Source of the DNA: Chitinilyticum litopenaei DSM 21440
GTDB taxonomy: Bacteria > Pseudomonadota > Gammaproteobacteria > Burkholderiales > Chitinibacteraceae
Length of the DNA stretch: 64,000 nucleotides
Direction of reading: 5' to 3'
Assembly (NCBI RefSeq): GCF_000428145.1
Contig: NZ_ATZJ01000006.1
Location: 62,001-126,000 of the forward strand
Shown here piece after piece: positions 17,783 through 28,317 of the stretch (position 1 is the first letter of the stretch; each line of letters starts with the position of its first letter). The notes beneath the pieces were generated by a model. That model saw only the letters and a program-made list of their open reading frames with translations. It made no database searches and was not told the origin of the DNA. Made by a program: the position numbers and the translations under genes.

Positions 17783-18253
17783 TCAGGGCCGGTTGCCCAG
17801 GTGCCAGCGGGCGCAGTACCACTTCACCTGCTCTTCATTGGTGCCGACCACCGGCACCAGCACGCTGCCGAATTTCGAGAGATAGCGCGGGTAAGGCCCC
17901 GGCAGGGCGACGAAGCCGTAACCGAGCCGCTCCTCGATATTGGCCTTCACATCCACCAGCCGGCCCTTGAGCAGGGCCCCGACCATGCGCACGCCGGACT
18001 CGGGCACTTCGGCCCAGACTTCCAGCGTGGTATTGCCGGCCAGCTCGGCCTTTTGCGCATCGAACCACTCCGCCTCACCCCAGACGCGCAGCGGCTGCCC
18101 CAGGTACTGGCGGAAATAATTGCGCCAGTAATCGGGCGACCACTCGCTGCGGCAGGACAGCTGGGCTTCCATCTGGTCGCCAAAATGCGAGGGAACGGCG
18201 GCGCCCAGCGTGCCGGACAGCGCCAGCACACAAAAAAACAGGGGCCAGCGCAC
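17783..18253 (-). CDS. Small exported protein of unknown function
   Basis: 156 residues from a GTG at 18253. The first 20 residues look like a signal peptide (RWPLFFCVLALSGTLGA). The mature part is about 135 residues with many aromatic residues and two Cys (SCRSEW near its start, KWYCARW near its end) that could pair. I recognise no family. An in-frame ATG at 18349 would overlap ppc by 29 bases and bury the signal sequence; the ppc 3' hairpin at 18283-18305 also argues for the later start. The start remains uncertain. Confidence 0.6.
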   Translation of the reverse strand: MRWPLFFCVLALSGTLGAAVPSHFGDQMEAQLSCRSEWSPDYWRNYFRQYLGQPLRVWGEAEWFDAQKAELAGNTTLEVWAEVPESGVRMVGALLKGRLVDVKANIEERLGYGFVALPGPYPRYLSKFGSVLVPVVGTNEEQVKWYCARWHLGNRP

Positions 18254-18282
18254 CTGCGTGCGCGAGCCCCCGTTGTGGCGAT

Positions 18283-18305
18283 CCGGCAGGGGCTGGCCCT
18301 GCCGG
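18283..18305 (-). other. Hairpin after ppc
   Basis: Perfect 9-base stem CCGGCAGGG/CCCTGCCGG with a 5-base loop, 16 bases past the ppc stop. There is no T-run, so termination is uncertain; transcription may continue into the small exported protein. Confidence 0.55.
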
Positions 18306-18320
18306 TGTGCCTTGCCCTGC

Positions 18321-21086
18321 TTAGCCACTGTTGCGCAGACCGGCGGCAATGCCGTTGATGGTCAGGTGGACAGCGTGGGCAACTTCCTCGCTTTCATCGC
18401 CACCGCGCATGCGCTTGAGCAGCTCGACCTGCAGGTGGTTCAGCGGGTCGAGGTAAGGCAGGCGATTGGCGAGGCTGCGCGCCAGCATCGGGTTGTCGCC
18501 GAGCAACTCGTCATGGCCGGTGATGGCCAGTACGGCGTCAACGGCGCGCTGCCATTCGTCCTTGATGCGGCCAAACACGCGCTGCGCCAGCTGCTGATCA
18601 TGCACCAGCTCGGAGTAGCGCGCGGCAATCGCGATGTCGGACTTGGCCAGCACCATTTCCATATTGGAAATCGAGCTGGTGAAGAAGGGCCAGGTCTTGT
18701 AGTGGTGACGCAGGGTTTGCAGGCCTTCGTCGCCGGCTTCCTTCAGGTAGTCGGCAATCGCGGTGCCGAAACCGTACCAGCCCGGCAGCATCAGCCGGCA
18801 TTGCGACCACGAGAAGACCCACGGAATCGCGCGCAGGTCGGCGATGCTGTTGGTGGCCTTGCGCGCCGAGGGGCGCGAACCGATGTTCAGGTTCGGAATT
18901 TCGCCGATCGGCGTGGCTTCGCGGAAGTAGGTCACGAAATCGGGTGTGGCGTACACCAGATCGCGGTAGGCCTGGTAGGCACGCACCGACAGGCGCTCCA
19001 TCAGCGCGCGGCGCGGTGTCGGGTCGAAATCGGCCGGGCACGGCGGCGGGAAGCTGCCTTCCAGCGTCGCGGCCACCAGGATTTCCAGGTTGCGGCGGCC
19101 CACTTCACGGTCGGCGTACTTGGCGGCGATGACTTCGCCCTGCTCGGTAATGCGGATCTGGCCATTCACGGAACCGGCCGGCTGCGCGAGGATGGCATCG
19201 TAAGCCGGGCCACCGCCACGGCCGACGGTACCGCCGCGACCATGGAACAGGCGCATCTTGAAGCCGAACTTGTTGAACACATCCACCAGCTTCAGCTCGG
19301 CCTTGTACAGCTCCCAGTTGGAAGTCAGGTAGCCGCCGTCCTTGTTGGAGTCGGAATAGCCCAGCATCACTTCCTGCACGCCATCGCGGCAGGCCAGCAG
19401 CTGGCGCCACTGCGGAATGCTGAACAGCTCGGTCATGATGACGTCGCTGCCGCGCAGATCGGGGATGGTCTCGAACAGCGGAATGATGTTGACCTTGCTG
19501 CGCACCTGGGGCGCCAGCGATACGAGGCCAACGTCGTTGAGCAGCACAGCGACCTCCAGAATGTCGGACACCGAATCGCAGTTGGAGATGATGTAGTTCG
19601 GCAGCACTTCCTCGCCGTACTGCGCCTGGATCTCGGCGGCGGCCTTGAGGATGTTCAGCTCCTTCTGCACGTCTTCGCTGTATTCGACGTCGTACGGGCA
19701 GATCAGCGGACGCGGGCTGGCCAGCTCGCGCAGCAGCACCACGCGGCGGGAATGCTCGTCCAGCGACAGGTAGTCTTCCAGGCCGGCACGGTTGAACAGT
19801 TCGGAAACGATCTTCTCGTGCATGCCGGAATGCTGGCGCATGTCGATCGGCGCCATGTGGAAACCGAACACGCTCACCGCGCGCTGCAGGCGGCGCAGGC
19901 GGCCGCCGGCAATCTTGGCGGCGCCATGGGCCTTCAGCGAGTTGGCCACCACGGCCAGATCGGCCGCAAGCTCCTGCGGCAGCTCGTAGGGCGCGGCGTG
20001 CGCCACATCGTGCAGCGTGTGGTGGAAGGTACCGATCTTGGCGGCAGTGGCGAACACGCGTGCACGGATCGCGGACAACGCCAGGCGATACGGCTCGCCG
20101 CCACCCTTGCGCGCCACGTCTTCGGTCGCCTGGTCGGCGAGCTGCTGCAGCGACTGGTCAACCTGCACCAGGCGCGCCGACATCGACAATTCGTTTTCCA
20201 GCTTCTGGCATTGCTGGTAGTAGTAATCCAGCACCACGCCGGCCTGGCGCGATACCGCGTACTTGAGCACCTCGGCGGTCACGAAGGGGTTGCCGTCGCG
20301 GTCGCCGCCAATCCAGCTGCCGACATGGATGAAATTCGGCAGTTCGACCTGCTGGCCGGACAATTCGGAGAGCTGGTCTTCCAGGTCGATGTAGAGGCGC
20401 GGAATCTCGTGCAGGAAGGTATTGCGGAAATAGGTCGAGCCGTTCTCGATCTCGTCCTGCACCTTGAGCTTGAAGGTGCGGATTTCGCGCGTCTGCCACA
20501 GTGTCTGCATCACGCGCTCGAGCGCGTCCTGGTTGGCCTTTTCCTCGTCCGGCGTCATCTGCACACGATCACGCTCGGTCAGCAGCTCGGCCAGCGCACG
20601 GTGGCAGTCAAGAATGGTCTTGCGCTTCACCTCGGTCGGATGCGCGGTCATCACCGGCGCGATCAGGGTTTCATTCAGCAAGCCCAGGATGTCGGCCGGC
20701 TTGATGTTGCGGGCGGTCAGGTCGCTGATCGCGGAGGCCAGGCTGCCGCGCTGCGGGCCGGAACCCTTGATCTTGTGGGCGCGACGACGGCGGTTGTGGT
20801 GCAGGTCTTCGGCGATGTTGGACAGGTGCGAGAAGTAGCTGAACGCACGCACCAGCGAAATGGTGCTGTTGAGTTCCAGCGAGGACAGCGTGCGGGACAG
20901 GGCCTGGCCCGCCGCCGCATCGTGCTCCTGCACATAGCGCACGGCCATGGCACGAATGGATTCGATCTGATCGGAAGTCAGGGCACCCGCCTGTTCGCGG
21001 ATGGTGTCAGAAAGCAGCTCGGCGAGCAGGTCGAGGTCGCGCTTGAGCGGTAGGTCTTTCTCGGCAATCGGTTCGAGTACGGCCAT
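18321..21086 (-). CDS. ppc: Phosphoenolpyruvate carboxylase
   Basis: 921 residues. It adds bicarbonate to phosphoenolpyruvate to give oxaloacetate, refilling the citric acid cycle. The catalytic His region is VMTAHPTEVKRK. GYSDSNKDGGY and FHGRGGTVGRGGGP are the conserved active-site loops in the C-terminal half, with SRPSARK further on. The ATG at 21086 (MAVLEPIAEK) is preferred over an upstream in-frame start at 21119. The protein ends ...GLRNSG, the invariant C-terminus of PEP carboxylases. The 377 bases upstream hold a 47-base repeat and no gene. Confidence 0.97.
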   Translation of the reverse strand: MAVLEPIAEKDLPLKRDLDLLAELLSDTIREQAGALTSDQIESIRAMAVRYVQEHDAAAGQALSRTLSSLELNSTISLVRAFSYFSHLSNIAEDLHHNRRRRAHKIKGSGPQRGSLASAISDLTARNIKPADILGLLNETLIAPVMTAHPTEVKRKTILDCHRALAELLTERDRVQMTPDEEKANQDALERVMQTLWQTREIRTFKLKVQDEIENGSTYFRNTFLHEIPRLYIDLEDQLSELSGQQVELPNFIHVGSWIGGDRDGNPFVTAEVLKYAVSRQAGVVLDYYYQQCQKLENELSMSARLVQVDQSLQQLADQATEDVARKGGGEPYRLALSAIRARVFATAAKIGTFHHTLHDVAHAAPYELPQELAADLAVVANSLKAHGAAKIAGGRLRRLQRAVSVFGFHMAPIDMRQHSGMHEKIVSELFNRAGLEDYLSLDEHSRRVVLLRELASPRPLICPYDVEYSEDVQKELNILKAAAEIQAQYGEEVLPNYIISNCDSVSDILEVAVLLNDVGLVSLAPQVRSKVNIIPLFETIPDLRGSDVIMTELFSIPQWRQLLACRDGVQEVMLGYSDSNKDGGYLTSNWELYKAELKLVDVFNKFGFKMRLFHGRGGTVGRGGGPAYDAILAQPAGSVNGQIRITEQGEVIAAKYADREVGRRNLEILVAATLEGSFPPPCPADFDPTPRRALMERLSVRAYQAYRDLVYATPDFVTYFREATPIGEIPNLNIGSRPSARKATNSIADLRAIPWVFSWSQCRLMLPGWYGFGTAIADYLKEAGDEGLQTLRHHYKTWPFFTSSISNMEMVLAKSDIAIAARYSELVHDQQLAQRVFGRIKDEWQRAVDAVLAITGHDELLGDNPMLARSLANRLPYLDPLNHLQVELLKRMRGGDESEEVAHAVHLTINGIAAGLRNSG

Positions 21087-21256
21087 GGCAATCCAGTAAG
21101 TTGAAAGCAAAATGGACAAAAATGGCCGACATTTTAGCAGAAGAAGCCCGCCGCGCCCGCGCTTTGATAGGGGATAACCGCCATATTGACCAGCTTTCGC
21201 GTTACGAAATTCCGGGGAAACCGGAACGCAGAACGGCGCACGCCCATCAATTCAGA

Positions 21257-21303
21257 GGTATAGCGCCACAGCCCATCACCAGAAAGGGCTGCAGCCATAT
21301 ACC
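21257..21303 (+). repeat. 47-base imperfect palindrome, copy 5
   Basis: Perfect outer (GGTAT/ATACC) and inner (AGCC/GGCT) arms, with inner pairing extended to AGCCC/GGGCT. It lies in the 377-base gap between ubiB (3' end) and ppc (5' end). I see no other feature in this gap. Confidence 0.85.
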
Positions 21304-21463
21304 CAAGACAACAAACTGATCGACAAGGTTTTTTGGCAAGCACGGCTTGCTCCGCAGCGCGAAGGGGGCACGCAAGCCAAGCGGGCGATGCTGACTTCTC
21401 ACATGCCCCTGCCGGGCTGATCTGGCGGGTTTGCCGCACCATGGGGCAGGCCGGGCAGGCCTT

Positions 21464-22981
21464 TCAGCGCCCCAGCCACAGTGCCGCAACGCCGGCCGCC
21501 AGCAGCAGCGCAATCAGCATCAGCAGCCAGTTGCGCTTTTTCTGCTCCCACATCAGGCCCTTGTAGCCGGCCAGCAGCAGCTCGGTCGGGTTCTGGTTCA
21601 GCACTTCGCCAAGCCGGCGCGGCAGGCCGGGCAGGAGCGTCGCCCACTGCGGCGCCTCGTGCTTCAGATTGGCAAGCAGCCCGCGCCAGCCGATCTGCTC
21701 GTGCATCCAGCGCTTGAGAAAGGGATAGGCGGTCTGCCACAGGTCAAGATCCGGGTCGAGCTGGCGGCCCAGCCCCTCGATGTTCAGCAGCGTTTTCTGC
21801 AGCAGCACCAGCTGCGGCTGGATTTCCACATTGAAGCGCCTTGACACCTCGAACAGGCGCAAGAGCACGACACCAAAGGAAATCTGCGACAGGGGCTTGT
21901 TGAAGAACGGCTCGCACACGGTGCGCACCGCGGCTTCCAGCTCTTCGACGCGCGTGTCTTTCGGCACCCAGCCGCATTCGATGTGCGCGGAGGCGACGCG
22001 CTTGTAGTCGCGCTCGAAAAAGGCGAGGAAATTGATCGCCAGGTATTGCTTGTCGTGGTCGTTCAGCGAACCGACGATGCCGAAATCCAGCGCGATATAG
22101 CGGTTGTCCGCGGCGACGAGGATATTGCCCGGGTGCATGTCGGCATGGAAAAAGCCGTGGCGGAACACCTGGGTGAAAAAGATCTCGACGCCGAAGCGGC
22201 TGAGCTTTTTCAGGTCCATCCCCGCCGCGCGCAACTCATTGATGCGCCCGACCGGAATGCCGTCCATCCATTCCAGCGTCAGCACCTCGCGCGCGGTCCA
22301 GTCGTAATGCACCTCGGGAACGAGCAGCTGGTCGGAGCCGATGAAATTGCGCCGCAGCTGCGAGGCGTTGCCGGCCTCGATCATCAGGTCCAGTTCGTCG
22401 TGCAGATAGCGGTCGAATTCGGCGACGACTTCCTTCGGCTTGAGCCGCTTGCCGTCGGCAAACAGTTTTTCGACCAGCGCCGCCATCACGCGCATCAGCG
22501 CCAGATCGGATTCGATCACCGGCAGGATGCCGGGGCGCAGCACCTTGACCGCCACCTTGCGCCCGTCGGGCAGCGTGGCCGCGTGCACCTGGGCAATCGA
22601 CGCCGATGCCACCGGTTCGCGCCCGAATTCGGCATAGAGCTTGGCAAGCGGCTGTTTCAGCTCGCGCTCGATCACCGCGATCGCCACCTCGGCGGCAAAG
22701 GGCGGGACGCGATCCTGCAGCCTGGCCAGCTCGTCGGCCAGATCGGGCGGCATCAGGTCACGGCGGGTGGAGAGCACCTGGCCGAACTTGACGAAGATGG
22801 GGCCGAGGTCTTCCAGCGCCAGCCGCAGGCGTTCGCCGCGCGGCGCGGACAGGTCGCGCCAGAAAAAAGCGGCGCGCACCAGCTTCGAGAGGCCGTGCAC
22901 GCGCTCGTGGCCAAGCAGGAATTCATCCAGCCCGTAGCGGATCACCACACGGGCGATTTTCAGCAGCCGCAATACCCGCAT
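21464..22981 (-). CDS. ubiB: Ubiquinone biosynthesis protein UbiB (ABC1/ADCK kinase-like)
   Basis: 505 residues. An atypical kinase/ATPase of the ADCK family needed for ubiquinone synthesis at the inner membrane. Visible are KFGQVLSTR (the KxGQ motif), the Ala-rich nucleotide loop ASASIAQVHAA, the catalytic HADMHPGN and the DFG-like IALDFGIVG. Two hydrophobic segments at the C-terminus (WLLMLIALLLAAGVAALWL) anchor it in the membrane. The start ATG overlaps the ubiJ stop (TGATG), indicating coupled translation. Last gene of a ubiE-ubiJ-ubiB unit. Confidence 0.95.
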   Translation of the reverse strand: MRVLRLLKIARVVIRYGLDEFLLGHERVHGLSKLVRAAFFWRDLSAPRGERLRLALEDLGPIFVKFGQVLSTRRDLMPPDLADELARLQDRVPPFAAEVAIAVIERELKQPLAKLYAEFGREPVASASIAQVHAATLPDGRKVAVKVLRPGILPVIESDLALMRVMAALVEKLFADGKRLKPKEVVAEFDRYLHDELDLMIEAGNASQLRRNFIGSDQLLVPEVHYDWTAREVLTLEWMDGIPVGRINELRAAGMDLKKLSRFGVEIFFTQVFRHGFFHADMHPGNILVAADNRYIALDFGIVGSLNDHDKQYLAINFLAFFERDYKRVASAHIECGWVPKDTRVEELEAAVRTVCEPFFNKPLSQISFGVVLLRLFEVSRRFNVEIQPQLVLLQKTLLNIEGLGRQLDPDLDLWQTAYPFLKRWMHEQIGWRGLLANLKHEAPQWATLLPGLPRRLGEVLNQNPTELLLAGYKGLMWEQKKRNWLLMLIALLLAAGVAALWLGR

Positions 22982-23553
22982 CAGCACGCTTCCTTGCCGT
23001 GGTTCTCAAGGCGCTGCAGGCGCTTTTCCAGCCGCGCCAGATCGTCGCGCAAGGTGTCGATGTCATCGTGAGCCTGACGCACATCGGGGCGCGCGGCCAA
23101 GAGCGGCGCCTCGTCGCGCAGGTATTCGACCAGCGCGATCATGAGACGCGAGCCAATGGCGCCGGGAATGCCGCCGACCTTGCCGGCCAGCCAGACGATC
23201 CGGCGCGCGGCCACATCGCCGACGAGCTGCGAGAGCTCCTCGGCCGCATCCCAGCGCAGCTTGCCAAGCACATTGCCCAGCGCCGCGCCCAGCTCGGCAT
23301 CGCCGGACAACTGCACCTGCCCCGCCGCCGCCTGGCGATTGGCCAGACGGGTGTAGAAAAACGGCAGCGGCAAGGTCAGTTCGGCTTCGGGCTCGGCCTT
23401 GCTGTGGGCAAGCCGGCCATCCTGGGTGACCACCAGCACCGCCGCGCCAAGCGGCACGGCAATCTTCACCGTACGCCCAGCCAGGCTGGCCAGTTCGGCG
23501 CGCCGCTCCGGCGCATGCGCCAGCAGGCGATTGAGCGCAACGGCGAGGATCAT
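22981..23553 (-). CDS. ubiJ: Ubiquinone biosynthesis accessory factor UbiJ
   Basis: 190 residues. UbiJ has an SCP2-type lipid-binding domain and organises the soluble Ubi enzyme complex. The N-terminal half fits this fold. A C-terminal coiled coil (DDIDTLRDDLARLEKRLQRLE) matches the family. The start overlaps the ubiE stop by four bases (ATGA) and its stop overlaps the ubiB start. Identification rests mostly on gene order, size and the coiled coil. Confidence 0.88.
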   Translation of the reverse strand: MILAVALNRLLAHAPERRAELASLAGRTVKIAVPLGAAVLVVTQDGRLAHSKAEPEAELTLPLPFFYTRLANRQAAAGQVQLSGDAELGAALGNVLGKLRWDAAEELSQLVGDVAARRIVWLAGKVGGIPGAIGSRLMIALVEYLRDEAPLLAARPDVRQAHDDIDTLRDDLARLEKRLQRLENHGKEAC

Positions 23554-24290
23554 CCGATTTTCGTCCCCTTGTGCAGGGCAACGACGCCGCCGGTCATATT
23601 GTGATAGTCGACCCGCCCAAAGCCGGCGTCGTACATCATCTGCTTGAGCGTTTCCTGGTCCGGGTGCATGCGGATCGATTCGGCCAGGTACTGGTAGGAA
23701 TCGGCATCATTGGCGACCAGCTTGCCCATGAAGGGCAAGAGCTTGAAGGAGTAAAGATCGTAGGCGGGCTTGAGCGGCTCCCAGACCTTGGAGAACTCCA
23801 GCACCAGCAGTCGCCCGCCGGGTTTGAGCACGCGGTGCATTTCCGCCAGCGCGACATCCTTGTGCGTCATGTTGCGCAGGCCAAAGGCAACCGAAACCAG
23901 ATCGAAATAATTGTCGGGGAAAGGCAGCTTTTCCGCATCGCACTGCGCGGTGGGCACGGCGAAACCGGCATCGAGCAGGCGGTCGCGGCCAACGCCAAGC
24001 ATCGAGCTGTTGATGTCGGTCAGCCAGACCTGGCCGCTCTTGCCGACCTTTTTCGCAAAGGCCTTCGACAGGTCGCCAGTGCCACCGGCAATATCGAGCA
24101 CACGGTCACCGGGGCGCACGCCGCTGGTTTCGATGGTGAAAAACTTCCAGGCCCGGTGCAGACCGGCCGACATCAGGTCATTCATGACGTCGTATTTTTG
24201 CGCGACGGAATGAAAGACCTCGGCCACCTTGTGGGCCTTGTCGGATTCCCTGACGGTCTTGAAGCCGAAGTGCGTTTGCTGATCGCTCAT
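23550..24290 (-). CDS. ubiE: Ubiquinone/menaquinone C-methyltransferase
   Basis: 246 residues. A SAM-dependent methyltransferase for the C-methylation step of ubiquinone and menaquinone. Motif I is VLDIAGGTGDLSKAF. The Ubie signatures YDVMNDLMSAGLHRAWK, FGLRNMTHKDVALAEM and RVLKPGGRLLVLEFSK are present. The start at 24290 (MSDQQTHFGF) is typical of the betaproteobacterial family; a longer in-frame extension reading through the upstream gene is spurious. First gene of the ubi unit, 34 bases after the DUF971 gene, so the latter may be co-transcribed. Confidence 0.97.
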   Translation of the reverse strand: MSDQQTHFGFKTVRESDKAHKVAEVFHSVAQKYDVMNDLMSAGLHRAWKFFTIETSGVRPGDRVLDIAGGTGDLSKAFAKKVGKSGQVWLTDINSSMLGVGRDRLLDAGFAVPTAQCDAEKLPFPDNYFDLVSVAFGLRNMTHKDVALAEMHRVLKPGGRLLVLEFSKVWEPLKPAYDLYSFKLLPFMGKLVANDADSYQYLAESIRMHPDQETLKQMMYDAGFGRVDYHNMTGGVVALHKGTKIG

Positions 24291-24324
24291 TTGCGGTGTC
24301 TCTCTATTGCTTGATGTTGTTCCG

Positions 24325-24711
24325 TCAGGCCGGCAGCAGCGGGTCACGCGACGCGCCGGCTGCGGCGAGTCGCTCGAGATAGAGCTGCCAGTAGGCAGCT
24401 TGTTTCCTGGCCAGCTCATGCAGGTATTCCCAGGAATAGAGGCCGGAATCATGTCCGTCGTCAAAAACCAGCTTGATCGCGTAATTGCCGACCGGGATGA
24501 CATCGACAATGGCCACATCGCGCTTGCCAACCTGCAAGACGCCAGGGCCGGCGCCGTGCCCGCGCACTTCGGCGGACGGGCTGTAGACGCGGAGGTATTC
24601 GCAGGGCAAGGCAAAGCGGCTGCCGTCGGCATAGGCCAGGATCAGTTCGCGCGACTGCGCATGCAGGGTGATGTCTTCGGGAACGGGGGTCGCAGCGTTC
24701 AGGCCAGCCAT
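24325..24711 (-). CDS. DUF971 family protein
   Basis: 128 residues, a single DUF971 domain (related to the N-terminal part of gamma-butyrobetaine hydroxylase). Recognisable parts are ELILAYADGSRFALPCEYLRV, the SPSAEVRGHG turn, and DDGHDSGLYSWEYLHELA. The GHDSGLYSW stretch is the most conserved part of the family. Function is not established; in proteobacteria the gene commonly precedes ubiE, as here, which hints at a link with quinone or iron-sulfur metabolism. AGGAAA lies upstream of the chosen start; an earlier ATG at 24744 would add 11 residues. Confidence 0.85.
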   Translation of the reverse strand: MAGLNAATPVPEDITLHAQSRELILAYADGSRFALPCEYLRVYSPSAEVRGHGAGPGVLQVGKRDVAIVDVIPVGNYAIKLVFDDGHDSGLYSWEYLHELARKQAAYWQLYLERLAAAGASRDPLLPA

Positions 24712-24830
24712 GGTGATGTAATTTCCTGCTGAATCAGCGTGCATGGTGCACGCAAGGGGTGATCTGGCGTAATCATACCCGCATTGCCGAAGCTGGCGTA
24801 GCCGCCTTCCCGGAAGCCTTTATCAGAAAC

Positions 24831-24848
24831 TTGTCATATTGCCTTCAC
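24831..24848 (+). promoter_or_regulatory. Candidate Pho box upstream of phoB
   Basis: TTGTCAT, a 4-base spacer, then CCTTCAC: two 7-base direct half-sites with the 11-base period of the PhoB-binding Pho box (consensus half CTGTCAT/C). They match at 6/7 and 5/7. A -10-like CATTAT follows about 8 bases later. The site is 56 bases before phoB, suggesting autoregulation. Confidence 0.6.
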
Positions 24849-24903
24849 AATTCGGCATTATTCTCGCAACATCGCTGCAGAAGCTTCACGAGGTTATCCC
24901 TTC

Positions 24904-25590
24904 ATGCCCGCCAACATCCTGCTGGTCGAGGACGAACCAGCCATCCAGGAACTGATTGCCTTCAATCTGTCCCAGGCCGGCCATCACGTCATGCGCGCCG
25001 ATTCGGTTGAAAATGCCCAGCAGATCGTGCGCAACGCGCTGCCCGACCTGATCCTGCTCGACTGGATGCTGCCGGGCATGTCCGGCATCGATTTTGCGCG
25101 CAAGCTGCGCGCCGACGAGCGCACCAAGACCATTCCGCTGATCATGCTCACGGCCCGCTCGGATGAACACGACAAGATCGTGGGTCTGGAAACCGGTGCC
25201 GACGACTACATCACCAAGCCCTTCTCGCCGCGCGAGCTGCAGGCGCGCATCAAGGCCGTCCTGCGCCGCCGCGCCCCGCAAGCCACCGACGATCCGGTGG
25301 AAATCAAGGGCCTGCGTCTTGACCCGGTCACCCATCGCGTCACCGGCAATGGCAACCCCATCGATCTGGGCCCGACCGAATTCCGCCTGCTGCACTTTTT
25401 CATGACGCATGCCGAACGCGTGCACAGCCGCGCCCATCTGCTTGACCAGGTGTGGGGCGACCATGTGTTCGTCGAGGAACGCACGGTGGATGTGCACATC
25501 CGTCGCCTGCGCTCCTCGCTGGAAGGCAGTGGCCACGACAGCCTGATCCAGACCGTGCGCGGCTCTGGCTACCGCTTGTCGGCGAACTGA
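24904..25590 (+). CDS. phoB: Phosphate regulon response regulator PhoB
   Basis: 228 residues. An OmpR-type response regulator that turns on phosphate-starvation genes. The receiver domain has acidic residues in LLVEDEPAI, the phosphoacceptor Asp53 in LLDWMLPG, and the switch Lys in ITKPFSPREL. The winged-helix domain (about 130-228) ends TVDVHIRRLRSSLE and TVRGSGYRLS. It is preceded by a candidate Pho box and followed 60 bases later by phoR. The phoR neighbour and close fit throughout support PhoB over other OmpR-type regulators. Confidence 0.96.
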   Translation: MPANILLVEDEPAIQELIAFNLSQAGHHVMRADSVENAQQIVRNALPDLILLDWMLPGMSGIDFARKLRADERTKTIPLIMLTARSDEHDKIVGLETGADDYITKPFSPRELQARIKAVLRRRAPQATDDPVEIKGLRLDPVTHRVTGNGNPIDLGPTEFRLLHFFMTHAERVHSRAHLLDQVWGDHVFVEERTVDVHIRRLRSSLEGSGHDSLIQTVRGSGYRLSAN

Positions 25591-25650
25591 TAGCACGGCT
25601 ATCCTTGCCACGATTCACCACCCAACTGCCTTCCGGCACGCAAGGCCACC

Positions 25651-26937
<1,287 letters not shown>

Positions 26938-27130
26938 AATGACGGGACGAACATTGCCGGCAAGGTGATGTCATAGTGTTTGCGGCAGGACGGGCGCTTC
27001 CGTCACAATGCGCGGATAAGCCCCGAGTTGCAGGTTTGCGCCAGCGCAATGGCGGCTTCAGGCAAGCGGGGCATAATCCCCGGCGAACACTTACCTCTCC
27101 CTCCCTCAACTGTCACAAGGTCCGACTTCC

Positions 27131-28213
27131 ATGAGTAGAATTGCTGCCATTCGTCCTTTCGGCCAAACCATCTGGCTGGATAACCTGTCCCGTGGCCTGA
27201 TCAAGGCGGGTACCCTGCAAAAGCTGTTTGACGAAGACAAGATCGCCGGCGTGACCTCCAACCCGGCCATCTTCTACAAGTCCATTTCCAGCGATCCGCT
27301 CTACATCGAACCGCTGAACGAACTGAAGAAAGACGCCAGCCTGACGGCCGAACAGCGCTACGAAGCACTGGTGGTGCCGGATGTGCAAGCCGCCTGCGAC
27401 CTGACCATGGCCATGTACAAGGACAGCCAGGGCCAGGATGGCTACGTCAGCCTGGAAGTCTCGCCGACGCTGGCCAATGACGCGCAGGGCACCATCGACA
27501 ACGCCAAGCGCCTGTGGGCCACGATCAACCGCCCGAACGCAATGATCAAGGTACCGGCGACGGATGCCGGCGTGGTGGCGTTTGAAGAACTGATCGCCTC
27601 GGGCATCAACGTCAACATCACCCTGATGTTCAACCTGAAGCACGTCGATAACGTACTGACCGCCTACATCCGCGGCCTGGAAGCGCGTGCCGCCGCCGGC
27701 CTGCCCGTCGACGGCGTGCGCGCCGTTGCCTCGGTCTTCCTCTCGCGCGTGGACAGCCTGATCGACCCGCAACTGGAAGCCATCGGCAGTGCCGAAGCGC
27801 TGGCCCTGCGCGGCAAGGTTGCCAAATCCTTCGTCAAGGTCGCCTACCAGCACTACAAGCAGCTGTTCCACGGCAGCCGCTTTGCCGCACTGAAGGCGCT
27901 GGGCGCTCATCCGCAGCGTCTGCTGTGGGCATCGACCGGCACCAAGAACAAGGCCTACAGCGACGTGATGTATGTCGAGGACCTGATCGGCCCGGAAACC
28001 GTCAACACCGTTCCGGACGCCACGCTGGACCTGTTCCGCGACCACGGCAATGCCGCCAACACGCTGGACACCAACATCGACGACGCCGTGGCCACCATGG
28101 CGGCAGTACGCAAGCTGGGCATCAACTACAATCTGGCCGGCGAGCAATTGCAGACCGATGGCCTGAAGCAATTCGAAGAGGCCTTTGCCAAGCTGCTGGA
28201 CCTGACCAAGTAA
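27131..28213 (+). CDS. tal: Transaldolase
   Basis: 360 residues. It moves a dihydroxyacetone unit from sedoheptulose 7-phosphate to glyceraldehyde 3-phosphate in the non-oxidative pentose phosphate pathway. Key stretches are IWLDNLSRGL, GVTSNPAIFYK, the Schiff-base Lys140 in MIKVPATDAG, and NVNITLMFNLKHV. The length fits the longer bacterial Tal subfamily (about 350-370) rather than E. coli TalB (about 317). It has its own promoter region of 193 bases and a strong terminator. Confidence 0.96.
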   Translation: MSRIAAIRPFGQTIWLDNLSRGLIKAGTLQKLFDEDKIAGVTSNPAIFYKSISSDPLYIEPLNELKKDASLTAEQRYEALVVPDVQAACDLTMAMYKDSQGQDGYVSLEVSPTLANDAQGTIDNAKRLWATINRPNAMIKVPATDAGVVAFEELIASGINVNITLMFNLKHVDNVLTAYIRGLEARAAAGLPVDGVRAVASVFLSRVDSLIDPQLEAIGSAEALALRGKVAKSFVKVAYQHYKQLFHGSRFAALKALGAHPQRLLWASTGTKNKAYSDVMYVEDLIGPETVNTVPDATLDLFRDHGNAANTLDTNIDDAVATMAAVRKLGINYNLAGEQLQTDGLKQFEEAFAKLLDLTK

Positions 28214-28236
28214 ACAGGCTCACTTCCGGCAACAAA

Positions 28237-28260
28237 CCCGCAGCTTGCTGCGGGTTTTTA
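28237..28260 (+). terminator. Intrinsic terminator of transaldolase
   Basis: Perfect 7-base stem CCCGCAG/CTGCGGG, CTTG loop, then TTTTTA, 24 bases after the stop. Confidence 0.93.
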
Positions 28261-28317
28261 TTTGTGCGCGAGGTATGCTCCGGCATCCCTTATGCGAGAT
28301 TGGTCCGAGACACATCC

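Noticed and set aside
18210..21053. 947-residue open frame on the plus strand
   Set aside because: It is antisense to ppc, which has all active-site motifs. The translation is low-complexity.
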